Assembly (NCBI GenBank): GCA_036558745.1 | Contig: DATBEZ010000013.1 | Location: 1-64,000 of the forward strand | Reading direction: 5' to 3' | Source of the DNA: JAMXLJ01 sp036558745 | GTDB taxonomy: Bacteria > Actinomycetota > Acidimicrobiia > IMCC26256 > JAMXLJ01 | DNA length: 64,000 bases | Shown: in pieces, positions 33,400 through 41,013 of the stretch | Numbering within the stretch: the first letter of the stretch is position 1 | Layout: every line of letters starts with the position of its first letter | Position numbers and translations under genes: made by a program | Notes under the pieces: generated by a model | What the model saw: the letters and a program-made list of their open reading frames with translations, nothing else | What the model was told of the DNA's origin: nothing | Database searches by the model: none

Positions 33400-34188
33400 T
33401 CATCGCGGCGCAGCCATCATCTGTTCGAGCGCGGCCTGGTCGGGACCCACGAAACGTGGCGCGGCCGGCACCGCGCGGAGCGCCCCGAGCAGCTGCTCGG
33501 CCATGCTCCCGGGAGCGGGCGGGAGATGGGCGCTGAGGATCATCGTCGGTTCCAGGTCGCGAACCGCGTTGAGGTCCTTGTCGAACAACGCGCGGTCGAC
33601 CGAGTGCAGCCACGACGAGTCGGCGGCGGCCCAGAACACCTGTCCCCGACGGAGCGCCTCCTCGGGGACCTCGGCCGCGGTCGAGGGCACCTCGTCGAGC
33701 ACCGCGCCGAAGCAGTCCGCGCTGAACAGGGCGCCCGACCGGTCGTCGTGGAAACCGGTCGTGACCGGGTTGTCGTAGGTCGGCGGCCTGATCGCGGTGA
33801 GCGTGCGCTCGCCGATCGTGATCGTCTGTCCCGGGTTGATCAGGAAGACACGGTCCATCGGTAGGGGATCGAACAGCCCCATGATGCCGACGGTCAGGAA
33901 GGACGTGATCACGCGGACGCGCGGGTTCTCCGCGAGCAACCGGTGCAGGGAACCGATGTGGTCGAAGTCCGGGTGGGTCAACCAGATCCATTCCAGGTCG
34001 CGGGGATCGATGATCGACCGCAGTGCGGTCATGAACTCATCCGATCCGACCACGGTGCCCGTGTCGACGAGGATCGGCGACGGGCCGTCGACGAGGTACG
34101 CGTTGATCGGGATGCTCCCGATGCTCGGGATCGTCGCGATCGTGGTCAGGACGTCGATGCCGGGTGCGGCGTGCGCGGTCGTGGTCAC
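33400..34188 (-). CDS. MBL-fold protein, diiron (ODP/FprA-like) ligand pattern
   Basis: The 262-residue protein has the metallo-beta-lactamase fold. Its first ligand block is THPDFDHIGS, where the usual second His of HxHxDH is Asp, as in flavodiiron-type ODP domains that use H-x-E/D-x-D-H. The later ligands appear in ALFSADCFGAVLD and ILSAHLPPAPG. It lacks the flavodoxin domain of true FprA proteins, so it may sense or reduce O2 or NO with a separate partner. GTG 34188 overlaps the SRPBCC stop (GTGA). Confidence 0.85.
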   Translation of the reverse strand: MTTTAHAAPGIDVLTTIATIPSIGSIPINAYLVDGPSPILVDTGTVVGSDEFMTALRSIIDPRDLEWIWLTHPDFDHIGSLHRLLAENPRVRVITSFLTVGIMGLFDPLPMDRVFLINPGQTITIGERTLTAIRPPTYDNPVTTGFHDDRSGALFSADCFGAVLDEVPSTAAEVPEEALRRGQVFWAAADSSWLHSVDRALFDKDLNAVRDLEPTMILSAHLPPAPGSMAEQLLGALRAVPAAPRFVGPDQAALEQMMAAPR

Positions 34189-34691
34189 GAGCGGTCTCCT
34201 TCGGGCGTCAGGGCCTCGGCGGACGTCTTGAGTTGCGTGAGCGTGTGACGCATGTTCTTCAACAACGCGCCGTGCCGGTTGGTGGGGACGTCGACGACGC
34301 GCGCCCACGCGGGAATCCGCGAGACCTCATACGACTCCGTCACGCGCGTGCCGCGGTCGAGCGGCTCGAAGCGATAGCGCCAGACCACGCCCTCCCGGCC
34401 GCCTTCCTCCGTCGCGAACGCGAACTCGCGCCCGCGCTCGGTGACGAGCACCCGTCCTCGCCGAGACCATTTGATGACGCCGCGCGGTCCGGTCCGGTTG
34501 TGGCCGACGAAGTGCGCGCCTTCCGCGGGGCCGGTCGCGCCGTCGGTCCACTCGACGCATGCGCACTCGTTGCTCCACTCGCCCATGCGGGTGAGGTCGG
34601 CGACCATGTCGTAGACGCGTTCCGCGGGTGCGTCGATGACCACGTCGACGTGGTCGGTGGTCAACCACCAGCGTTGGCTCCTCGGTGCCAT
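34185..34691 (-). CDS. SRPBCC family protein
   Basis: The 168-residue product is a START-like fold protein (VDVVIDAPAERVYDMVADL, RMGEWSNECACVEW, DGATGPAEGAHFVG, long C-terminal helix). ATG 34691 follows GGGAGGAG. It is the first gene of an operon with the MBL-fold protein and is a paralogue of 2638-3114. Expression is probably controlled by the divergent TetR-type repressor through the palindrome 35 bases upstream. Confidence 0.87.
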   Translation of the reverse strand: MAPRSQRWWLTTDHVDVVIDAPAERVYDMVADLTRMGEWSNECACVEWTDGATGPAEGAHFVGHNRTGPRGVIKWSRRGRVLVTERGREFAFATEEGGREGVVWRYRFEPLDRGTRVTESYEVSRIPAWARVVDVPTNRHGALLKNMRHTLTQLKTSAEALTPEGDRS

Positions 34692-34725
34692 CGGCCTGCT
34701 CCTCCCGATCTCGGCTCGTCGATGG

Positions 34726-34746
34726 CAAGCTAATGGTATTAGCTTG
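34726..34746. promoter_or_regulatory. Perfect 21-bp palindrome, likely TetR operator
   Basis: Arms CAAGCTAAT and ATTAGCTTG flank GGT. It lies between the divergent SRPBCC/MBL operon and the TetR-type gene. Its right end overlaps a likely -35 (TTGAGC at 34744) for the TetR gene, so binding would repress both directions. Confidence 0.8.
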
Positions 34747-34768
34747 AGCTGTCAACCCTCACGAGTGC

Positions 34769-34774
34769 TATGGT
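34769..34774 (+). promoter_or_regulatory. -10 box of the TetR gene
   Basis: TATGGT lies 7 bases before ATG 34782 and 19 bases after TTGAGC. It includes the alternative ATG 34770, which argues for 34782 as the real start of a leaderless mRNA. Confidence 0.5.
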
Positions 34775-34781
34775 GCGGAGC

Positions 34782-35465
34782 ATGGGAACGACGGCTTCGC
34801 CCCCGGGATCGCCGACCGTCGACCGGCGCGCCCGCCGGCGCCAGCAGACGATCGACGAGATCCTGCGCATCTCGGCCGATGTCATGGCCGAGGAGGGTGT
34901 GAACGGGCTGAGCATCGCGGAGATCGCGCGGCGGCTGGGTGTCCAGCCCCCGTCGATCTACAAGTACTTCCCGTCGCTCATGGCCGTCTACGACGCGCTG
35001 TTCGTCCAGGGTCAACGCGAGCACCTCGACGTCATGCGTGCCGCGATGGCGGACGCGCGACCGGGTCTCGACGCGCTCACGAAGGGACTGGAGGCGAGCG
35101 GGCGATGGTGCATCGCGCACCGCGCGATCGCGCAGCTGCTGTTCTGGCGTCCGGTGCCGAGCTTCAACCCTTCGGAGGCCGCGATGGCGCCGAGCACCGA
35201 GATGGTCGAGCTGCAACGTCGCGCCGTCGCCGACGCGGTCGCGGCCGGTGAGCTCGGGCCGCAGGCCGATTCGCTCGACACCGTCTACCTCGTCTCGACG
35301 CTCATCGTGGGCGTCCTCAGCCAGGCGTTCGCGAACGAACCCGACCTCGAATGGGGACAGGGTCGGTTCACGCCCCAGTTCCCGAGGCTCATGGAGCTGC
35401 TCGTCGCGGTGTACCCGCCCGACGCGCGAAGGCGCCGCGCCGGAGCGCGCCGGCCGTCGTCGTAG
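34782..35465 (+). CDS. TetR-family transcription regulator
   Basis: The 227-residue protein has an N-terminal TetR helix-turn-helix (ILRISADVMAEEGVNGLSIA, then EIARRLGVQPPSIYKYFPS) and a helical ligand-binding C-terminal domain with the WHG-type features of the TetR_C_13/33 groups. It faces the SRPBCC/MBL operon across a perfect palindrome. The inducing ligand is probably hydrophobic or aromatic, which is inference from the SRPBCC partner. A start at 34770 adds four residues. Confidence 0.9.
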   Translation: MGTTASPPGSPTVDRRARRRQQTIDEILRISADVMAEEGVNGLSIAEIARRLGVQPPSIYKYFPSLMAVYDALFVQGQREHLDVMRAAMADARPGLDALTKGLEASGRWCIAHRAIAQLLFWRPVPSFNPSEAAMAPSTEMVELQRRAVADAVAAGELGPQADSLDTVYLVSTLIVGVLSQAFANEPDLEWGQGRFTPQFPRLMELLVAVYPPDARRRRAGARRPSS

Positions 35466-35482
35466 CTGGGGGCCCGCGCCGC

Positions 35483-35488
35483 TACCGT
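35483..35488 (+). promoter_or_regulatory. -10 box of a leaderless transcript
   Basis: TACCGT ends 7 bases before ATG 35496. Confidence 0.5.
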
Positions 35489-35495
35489 GGGGGTC

Positions 35496-35888
35496 ATGCC
35501 GACGGTGTCGTTCGAGGGAGAGACGCACGGCGAGATCGTGAGCAAGGTGCGGCGCTGGCTCGCGTCGGTCGACGACGAGGCGAGCGCCGACCTCTCCGTC
35601 GCCGAGGTCGTGGAGCAGAGCGCCGAGCTCACCAAGAGCGCGCTGCGGATCATCGCCGGCGCCGCCCCTGGGCCCCTCGCGCAGAGCGACGTGGTGAAGG
35701 CCCTCACCGAGATGGGCTATTCCGCTACGGAGGCGACCCGCAAGGCCGTCATCGAGGGCCTCGACTCCGTGGACCGGTTGACGGGTGGCAGTGTCGTCCA
35801 CCGGGTCCGTGCCGCGGGTGCCAACGCCGCGTACTCGATGAACGCGACCGTGGCGCGCGGGCTGGTGGAGACGCTCAAGCGGCTCTGA
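35496..35888 (+). CDS. Hypothetical helical protein
   Basis: The 130-residue product starts PTVSFEGETHGEIVSKVRRW and continues as alpha-helical sequence with a winged-helix-like middle (LAQSDVVKALTEMGYSATEA). No signal or membrane segment is present. I do not recognise a named family. A leaderless -10 box lies directly upstream. Confidence 0.7.
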   Translation: MPTVSFEGETHGEIVSKVRRWLASVDDEASADLSVAEVVEQSAELTKSALRIIAGAAPGPLAQSDVVKALTEMGYSATEATRKAVIEGLDSVDRLTGGSVVHRVRAAGANAAYSMNATVARGLVETLKRL

Positions 35889-35976
35889 CCCCGCGCGCGA
35901 GCCAGGGTTGATCCGTGAAGCGCCCGCGCGGCGAACAGAGCGTCGAAGGTGCCGACGCAGCCGAGGAGGCCTGGGC

Positions 35977-36282
35977 ATGACGACGCTGATGATCTTTCGC
36001 GCCAAGGGCGACGCCGGGAAGCTGGAGGCGTCCGCGAACGCCGACCCCGCCGGGATCCGGGCCATCGCGGAGAAGGCCAAGGGCTACGGCCTGCTGCGCC
36101 ACCGCTTCTTCGGGACCGACGACGAGATCATCGTGGTCGACGAGTGGTCCGACCAGCAGTCGTTCGAGCGGTTCTTCGCCGCGTCGCCCGAGATCCAGGA
36201 CATGATGGCCGCGGTGGGCGTCACCGAGCCGCCGGTCGTCACCTTCGCACGCGAGCTCGACCTACCCGACGCGGTCGGCTGA
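35977..36282 (+). CDS. Small dimeric alpha/beta-barrel-like protein
   Basis: The 101-residue protein (ATG 35977 behind GAGGAGG) has the ferredoxin-like pattern of antibiotic-biosynthesis-monooxygenase/EthD-like barrels: TLMIFRAKGD, GLLRHRFFGTDDEIIVVDEW, SFERFFAASPEIQDMMAAVGV. No catalytic residues can be named. Confidence 0.75.
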   Translation: MTTLMIFRAKGDAGKLEASANADPAGIRAIAEKAKGYGLLRHRFFGTDDEIIVVDEWSDQQSFERFFAASPEIQDMMAAVGVTEPPVVTFARELDLPDAVG

Positions 36283-36309
36283 TCTCAGACGCCGCGCGCC
36301 GGCGCGCGA

Positions 36310-37287
36310 CTAAAGGTGGATCGGCGTCGCGCGCAGCGAGACGGCCTGCACGGCGCGCCCGAGGAGCGGGAGCCCGAGCGTCTCTTCGACGGTTCGCAGC
36401 AGGCCGTAGTGGTTGAACGCGCCGCCGAAGCGCGATCCGGGTCGGACCGACTCGGCCATGACCACGTTCGGCAGGGGCGTGTACTCGTCGTAGGTGACGA
36501 TCACCGCAGTCTCGCCGCGGCGGTACGCGGCCGAGGTGAGCACCGGGTCGAGCAGGCGGCGCAGGAACGCGTCACCGTGCGCGACGCCGCAGTCGTGGGT
36601 GTCGTCGCAGACGTCGGGAGCGACGAACGTGAGCGTCGGGAGGGTCTCGGGGTCGCCGAGTGTGAAGCCGGGCGAGACGGCAACGTCGTGTTGCCGGCAG
36701 GCTGCTCGTTCAGCGGCGTAGTAGGGCCACGGGTTGTGCTTCACCGCGTACCGTCCCGCGCTGACGAGCCCGCAATTGGTCGGGGCCGACTCCGCGTAGG
36801 CCGTCACCGTTCCCCCGTGGTCGAGGACCTGTTGGAACAGCGACGGTGACGGGGGGCGGCACGAGTCGCCGGGATCGGCGTTGGAGCCCGCGCAACCGGC
36901 GAGCGTGCCCGACGTCATCGCGATGTAGTTCGGCCGGCTCGGACTGGCGTTCTGGCCGTAGTCGGTCACCACACCGCACTGCCTCGCCCGCTCGCCGAAC
37001 CACGGCGCGTCGGACGAGCCGACGACCTGGTCGAGACGCTTGTTCTCCATCACGACGACGACGACGTGCGCGTAGCGCGCCGGCGCGGGCGCGCCGGTGC
37101 AGGGCCCCGACGCGCTCGCCGTGCCGGTGGCAGACGGCTGCGAGCGCGTGGTGCTCGTCGTCGTTGCGGAGATCGTCGTCGTCGTGACCGTGTTGGTCGT
37201 CGCCGACGACGAGCGCTTCTTCGCGCTCGAGGAGCACGAGGCGAGCGCGAGCACGACGAGCACGGCGACCACACCACGCGTTGCCAT
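36310..37287 (-). CDS. Phosphoesterase-family lipoprotein (acid phosphatase/phospholipase C type)
   Basis: The 325-residue product has a lipoprotein signal (LASC, Cys18) and a Ser/Thr-rich linker. The phosphoesterase domain has HVVVVVMENK at its first strand, then SPSRPNYIAMTSG, APDVCDDTHDCG, IVTYDEY and FNHYGLLRTVEETLGLP. These match the AcpA/PLC-type metal and active-site blocks. ATG 37287 follows GGAGGTGA. It is expected on the outer membrane face to hydrolyse phosphoesters. Confidence 0.88.
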   Translation of the reverse strand: MATRGVVAVLVVLALASCSSSAKKRSSSATTNTVTTTTISATTTSTTRSQPSATGTASASGPCTGAPAPARYAHVVVVVMENKRLDQVVGSSDAPWFGERARQCGVVTDYGQNASPSRPNYIAMTSGTLAGCAGSNADPGDSCRPPSPSLFQQVLDHGGTVTAYAESAPTNCGLVSAGRYAVKHNPWPYYAAERAACRQHDVAVSPGFTLGDPETLPTLTFVAPDVCDDTHDCGVAHGDAFLRRLLDPVLTSAAYRRGETAVIVTYDEYTPLPNVVMAESVRPGSRFGGAFNHYGLLRTVEETLGLPLLGRAVQAVSLRATPIHL

Positions 37288-37388
37288 CGGTCACCTCCGC
37301 GTGACGGACCGCCACCTTTCCCGGTCTCATCTTCGGCTTCAAGATCGGGCGCCCTCACCTCGCATCGTGAAGGCGCGAGGATGCCGAG

Positions 37389-37619
37389 GTGAAGCTGCGC
37401 GCCGGCGTCGTGCTGTGGCTGCTCTCCTGGGTGCCCTACGGCGTTGTTCTCGGGCTGTCCGGGCTGTGGTTGACGGTGTCGTGGGCCGTAGAGATCGGTC
37501 TCGGCGTCGTCGGCATCGGGCTCGCGGGCACCGAGTTCGGGCAGGCGGTCAAGGCGCACGGGTGGCGGGGAGCGCCGACCGTCGCATGGCACGCGCTGCT
37601 GCACGGACGCGAGATCTGA
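37389..37619 (+). CDS. Small membrane protein
   Basis: A 76-residue protein from GTG 37389 (GAGGATG upstream) with two hydrophobic helices (VVLWLLSWVPYGVVLGLSGL; VEIGLGVVGIGLAG) and a short soluble tail. No family is recognised. Confidence 0.65.
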   Translation: MKLRAGVVLWLLSWVPYGVVLGLSGLWLTVSWAVEIGLGVVGIGLAGTEFGQAVKAHGWRGAPTVAWHALLHGREI

Positions 37620-37629
37620 AAGCGAGTGC

Positions 37630-38313
37630 TCAGAGCCGGTGCAGGGTCAGCGCGGACACGAGCGCGTACACGAGCATCACGAGACCGATGATGTTCGTCG
37701 CGAGTCGCAGCGTCCGGTCCTGGAGCCGCTGCGCGATCGCGATGATGAAGAGGACGACCGCCAGCAGCACGGTGTCCAGCACGTACTTCTCGCCGGTCTC
37801 GCGCGCCTCGGTGCCCTGGTCGAACGTTGCCGAGGCCTCGGCGTTGAGACGTTTGGCCTCCGTCAGGCCCGGGTTCTTGTAGACGGGCATCGCGGACGGG
37901 CCCGCCGGCGCGTTCACGTTGTTGAACGGGTCCGTGCCGAGCCACGCGTCGAACGCGACCTTGTAGCTCGGAGTCATGCGTCGTTCGAGGATCCGCTGGA
38001 GCTGCACGTCGTTCTGCGAATGCGCCTGGAGCCACGACGTGAAGAGGCTGACGTTCGTCACCAGGTCCTGACCACCGAGGGTCGATGCGGCGTCCGCGGC
38101 GAAGCGCTGGCGGCTGGCCTCGCCGTAGAGGAACGTCTGGCGACCGTCCCACTTCGCCGCTTGATAGCCGCTCCACGCGGTCGCGACCGCGACGATCGCG
38201 AGGATCGCGATCTCGACCGCCTCCATGGCACGATGCCACCCCTTGGCCGCCTTGTGGCCGTGCGCGCGCTCGGTCAGGTCGTGCGCGATCTCGACGTTGG
38301 CTCCCTCGGGCAT
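37630..38313 (-). CDS. Membrane protein, DUF4337-like
   Basis: The 227-residue protein has an N-terminal helix (IAILAIVAVATAWSGYQAAKW), a soluble middle of about 100 residues and two C-terminal helices (VLLAVVLFIIAIAQ; IIGLVMLVYALVSAL). The pattern resembles DUF4337-type inner-membrane proteins. ATG 38313 follows GAGGAAG. It lies beyond the CbtA gene on the same strand, 102 bases away, with no evidence of joint function. Confidence 0.75.
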   Translation of the reverse strand: MPEGANVEIAHDLTERAHGHKAAKGWHRAMEAVEIAILAIVAVATAWSGYQAAKWDGRQTFLYGEASRQRFAADAASTLGGQDLVTNVSLFTSWLQAHSQNDVQLQRILERRMTPSYKVAFDAWLGTDPFNNVNAPAGPSAMPVYKNPGLTEAKRLNAEASATFDQGTEARETGEKYVLDTVLLAVVLFIIAIAQRLQDRTLRLATNIIGLVMLVYALVSALTLHRL

Positions 38314-38415
38314 CGGCTTCCTCGCGGCGCGCCGGGCGCGGTCATGGTCGACGGCGGTTGCAACGATGTCGTCACCCGATTCGGGCGAGATCGGGGAGCC
38401 GGCGTGGAGCGGAGG

Positions 38416-39198
38416 TCAGTGCGCGAGCGACTCGTCTGCAAGCGGGTCGCGCTCGAGCACGCGCTGCGCCAGCGGTCCGAACACGAGCGCGAGCGTCGTC
38501 CACATCACCGCCTGGGTCGCGATCGACGCGGCGCGGAAGTGCCACAGCACCTTGGGTGGAAACGTCAGGCCGGCGTCGGTGACGCCGGGGACGACGCCTC
38601 TGATCGCTTGCTGCGGCACCTCGTTGATCCCGGGGAGCAGGACGTAGCAGACGACGATGACGGCGAGATACGCGCCCGCGACGACGAGAGTGGAGTTCCA
38701 CGCGCCGAGTCGCGCGACGAGTCGCTGCTGGACGAGCGCGGCCACGACCATGGCCACGACCGACAGCACCATCATCAGCAGGAACAGCTGGGTGCGGTGG
38801 CCGATCGTGTCGGCCTGTCCGACCGAGGGCGGGTTCGCCGGATACTTCAGGAACGGCACCATGCAGATGGAGACGAATCCGAGGAGCCCGAGCACCGCGG
38901 CCGTCCCGCGCGCGTGGAACGGCCCGAGGCGACCGTACGCGATCGTGAACACCAGGGCGAAGAGGCCGCCGAACGCGACCCCGTAGACGAGCGCGCCGGT
39001 GCCGAGCCCCGCGCTCGCCTGCACCGTCCGGCTCACGAGCTCCTTCTCCGGCGGCTCGTGGTGCGTCTGCGCGACGTAGTACTCGAACGCCTCGGCTTTC
39101 GAGACGGAGCTCTCACCGACGACGCGCGCGACCGTGAATCCGAGGAGGCCCGCGATGAGCCCCGCAAGCATCCCGCGCAGCAACAGGCTGCGAACCAT
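38416..39198 (-). CDS. cbtA: CbtA family cobalt transporter subunit
   Basis: The 260-residue membrane protein has about six hydrophobic segments and CbtA-type blocks (LLLRGMLAGLIAGLLGF at the N-terminus; LPGINEVPQQ; ending VFGPLAQRVL). With CbtB it forms a B12-regulated cobalt importer predicted for many bacteria. The gene follows CbtB by 21 bases, and both lie behind a cobalamin riboswitch, so the pair should be shut off when cobalamin is plentiful. Confidence 0.9.
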   Translation of the reverse strand: MVRSLLLRGMLAGLIAGLLGFTVARVVGESSVSKAEAFEYYVAQTHHEPPEKELVSRTVQASAGLGTGALVYGVAFGGLFALVFTIAYGRLGPFHARGTAAVLGLLGFVSICMVPFLKYPANPPSVGQADTIGHRTQLFLLMMVLSVVAMVVAALVQQRLVARLGAWNSTLVVAGAYLAVIVVCYVLLPGINEVPQQAIRGVVPGVTDAGLTFPPKVLWHFRAASIATQAVMWTTLALVFGPLAQRVLERDPLADESLAH

Positions 39199-39219
39199 GT
39201 TGTCCGACTCCCGGTGTCG

Positions 39220-39447
39220 TCAGTGGCAGGGGAAGCCGAGCAGGTGTCGGGCGTCGTGGACGAACTCGTGGATGTAGTGGCCACGCACGAGCGACGTCGC
39301 GCCCTGGTCGAGACCGACGAGGTAGAGCAGGAACAACGCGAACACGCCGACGAACAGCGCCCACGGCAGCCATTCGCGCACCGGAATCGCGACGGGGACA
39401 GTGTCGGGTGTGGTGACCACCCGGGGCAGCGCAACCGTGTCGGACAT
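39220..39447 (-). CDS. cbtB: CbtB family cobalt transporter subunit
   Basis: The 75-residue protein has one transmembrane helix (WALFVGVFALFLLYLVG) and the His-rich CbtB C-terminus HEFVHDARHLLGFPCH, which is thought to bind cobalt. ATG 39447 is preferred, because GAGGAG lies 6 bases upstream; GTG 39453 overlaps that site. The riboswitch ends about 35 bases upstream. Confidence 0.93.
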   Translation of the reverse strand: MSDTVALPRVVTTPDTVPVAIPVREWLPWALFVGVFALFLLYLVGLDQGATSLVRGHYIHEFVHDARHLLGFPCH

Positions 39448-39483
39448 CTTCACTCCTCGGGATCATGCGTCCGTTCGAAGTTC

Positions 39484-39604
39484 GTGACGGTGTCGGGTCT
39501 GACTCCGAGCTCTGCCGGTCGCATGGCGATCGGTGGTGCTCGTTACAGTGGCGCGACCGTGTCGGGTTCTCACCGACTTCCGACGTGCGTCACGGTGGGC
39601 CGCT
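39484..39604 (-). ncRNA. Cobalamin riboswitch upstream of cbtB
   Basis: On the minus strand GGAAGTCGGTGAGAACCCGA (39581-39562), then CGCCACTG (39553-39546) and a B12 box of the form GGAGTCAGACCCGAC (39506-39492) occur in order and at the right spacing for the cobalamin aptamer. The B12 box precedes the cbtB ribosome site, so ligand binding should block translation or elongation. Confidence 0.92.
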
Positions 39605-39606
39605 GT

Positions 39607-39636
39607 GGTCTACCAGCGGCGGCGGGTGATGTCCAA
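39607..39636 (-). promoter_or_regulatory. Promoter of the cbtBA riboswitch transcript
   Basis: Minus-strand TTGGAC (39636-39631) and TAGACC (39612-39607) are separated by 18 bases, with the aptamer beginning a few bases downstream. Confidence 0.5.
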
Positions 39637-40279
39637 TGTTTCGGAATCGACTCCGCTGCGGCCAACCGGACCTCGCCCTGGCCTCCGCTTCGTCTCCGTG
39701 TTTCGCGTGACGCTCGTCGCGGCGGCACCGTCGCGTGGCGGCGGTCCGGCGTGCTTCCCCGATGATGGTGGAAACGCCGCGATCGGGGCGGACGACGTGC
39801 CGGGTGTCCGTGCCGCGATCGGCGAGTCCCACATCGCGTGGCGCGGCCCGGAACGACGGGTCGTCGCGACGGCGGCGGCGCTCGGGATCGACGCCACGCC
39901 CTCACCCGAACTCGCCGGTTGGTCGGCGGGTGAGTGGTCGGGCCGCCCCGTGGAGCGGGTCGCCCGGGACGAGCCGGAGTCGTTCGTGCGGTGGCGGACC
40001 GATCCCGACTTCGCGCCACGGGACGGCGAGTCGCTCGTCGCGCTGGTCCGGCGTGTCGGTGCGTGGCTCGACGCGTGCGACGACGGACGGATCGTGGTCG
40101 TCGCGGATGCGACGGTCGTACGTTCCGCGGTCGTGCACGCGCTCGCTGCACCAATCGAGACCTCGTGGCACGTCGACGTCGCACCCCTGACCGTTGCGCG
40201 CGTGCAACGGGCCGACGGGGCCTGGCGGCTGCGCGCGCTCGAGCCGGGTCAGTCGTTCGCGCGCCGTCGCAGCAGGTAG
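39629..40279 (+). CDS. Histidine-phosphatase-fold protein lacking catalytic histidines
   Basis: The fold follows the phosphoglycerate-mutase-like proteins found in actinobacterial B12 clusters (C-C-FP-D block, ELAGWSAGEWSGRPVE, RDGESLVALVRRVGAWLD, and a final strand IVVVADATVVRSAVVHAL). The first RHG-type His is replaced (VTLVAAAPSR), and the second His expected before the last helix is Asp (VVADATVV). It therefore cannot work as a normal CobC-type phosphatase. ATG 39629 is uncertain; GTG 39698 or 39707 would also give the fold. It converges on CobF with a 31-base overlap. Confidence 0.75.
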   Translation: MSNVSESTPLRPTGPRPGLRFVSVFRVTLVAAAPSRGGGPACFPDDGGNAAIGADDVPGVRAAIGESHIAWRGPERRVVATAAALGIDATPSPELAGWSAGEWSGRPVERVARDEPESFVRWRTDPDFAPRDGESLVALVRRVGAWLDACDDGRIVVVADATVVRSAVVHALAAPIETSWHVDVAPLTVARVQRADGAWRLRALEPGQSFARRRSR

Positions 40280-41013
40280 ACGTCCATGACCCAGCCCTGC
40301 TCCCGTGCGACGTCCTCGCGCACACGGCGGACGTCGTCGGCGACGTCGACGAGCCGGCCTGCGACGAGCCGCTCCCCGTCGGTGCCGAGGTTCGCGCCCC
40401 AGTAGATGTCGACGTCCTCGTCGACCGCTGCGAACGAGCACTTCCCGTCGAGCATCACGACGACGTCGTCGACACCGGCCGGCATCCCCGACGCCGCCAG
40501 GCGACGACCGGTGGTGATGAGCACCGAGCCACCGACCGCGTTGAGGGGGATGCCGTGCCGGGCCGCGAGCTCGGACAGGCTGGTGACGCCCGGGATCACC
40601 GCGACGGCGAACGGTTCCGACACTCGTGTCGCGACCCGGTCGAGAACGCGCAACGTGCTGTCGTAGAGCGACGGATCGCCCCAGACCAGCACGGCCCCAG
40701 ACTCTTCGGGTGCGAGCTCTTCGTCGATCGCGCGGCGGAGCCGTTCCGTGCGGGCATCGTGCCAGACGCGCACGGCATCCGCGTACGCGGCGCTGTCGCG
40801 GTCACGCGGCGGGTCGTCGATCTGGACGACCCGGTACGGCTTCGCTGTCGCGTAGCGCTCGCAGATCGCACGTCGGTGGCCCACCAGCTCGCGCGTCGCC
40901 TCGCCCTTGTCGATCACGAAGAAGACGTCGACCTGCTCGATCGCCCGGATCGCGGCGACGGTCAGGTGATCGGGATCGCCGCTGCCGATCCCGATCACGA
41001 AGATCTGCTTCAC
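40249..41013 (-). CDS. cobF: Precorrin-6A synthase (deacetylating)
   Basis: The 254-residue CobF-type methyltransferase methylates C1 of precorrin-5 with loss of acetate in the aerobic B12 route. Visible features are the SAM-binding start QIFVIGIGSGDPDHLT, GDPSLYDSTLRVL and VIPGVTSLSELAARH. GTG 41013 overlaps the stop of the HAD-CobT gene (GTGA). It is the last gene of the long leftward cob operon. Confidence 0.93.
   Translation of the reverse strand: MKQIFVIGIGSGDPDHLTVAAIRAIEQVDVFFVIDKGEATRELVGHRRAICERYATAKPYRVVQIDDPPRDRDSAAYADAVRVWHDARTERLRRAIDEELAPEESGAVLVWGDPSLYDSTLRVLDRVATRVSEPFAVAVIPGVTSLSELAARHGIPLNAVGGSVLITTGRRLAASGMPAGVDDVVVMLDGKCSFAAVDEDVDIYWGANLGTDGERLVAGRLVDVADDVRRVREDVAREQGWVMDVYLLRRRAND

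Noticed and set aside
36721..36735. TAGGGCCAC inside the phosphoesterase gene as another cob operator half-site
   Set aside because: Inside coding sequence, lacking the GCG start and a partner arm; expected by chance at this GC content.
37639..39765. 708-residue plus-strand frame across cbtA, cbtB and the riboswitch
   Set aside because: It would run through a well-defined minus-strand riboswitch and transporter pair; composition is charged and repetitive.
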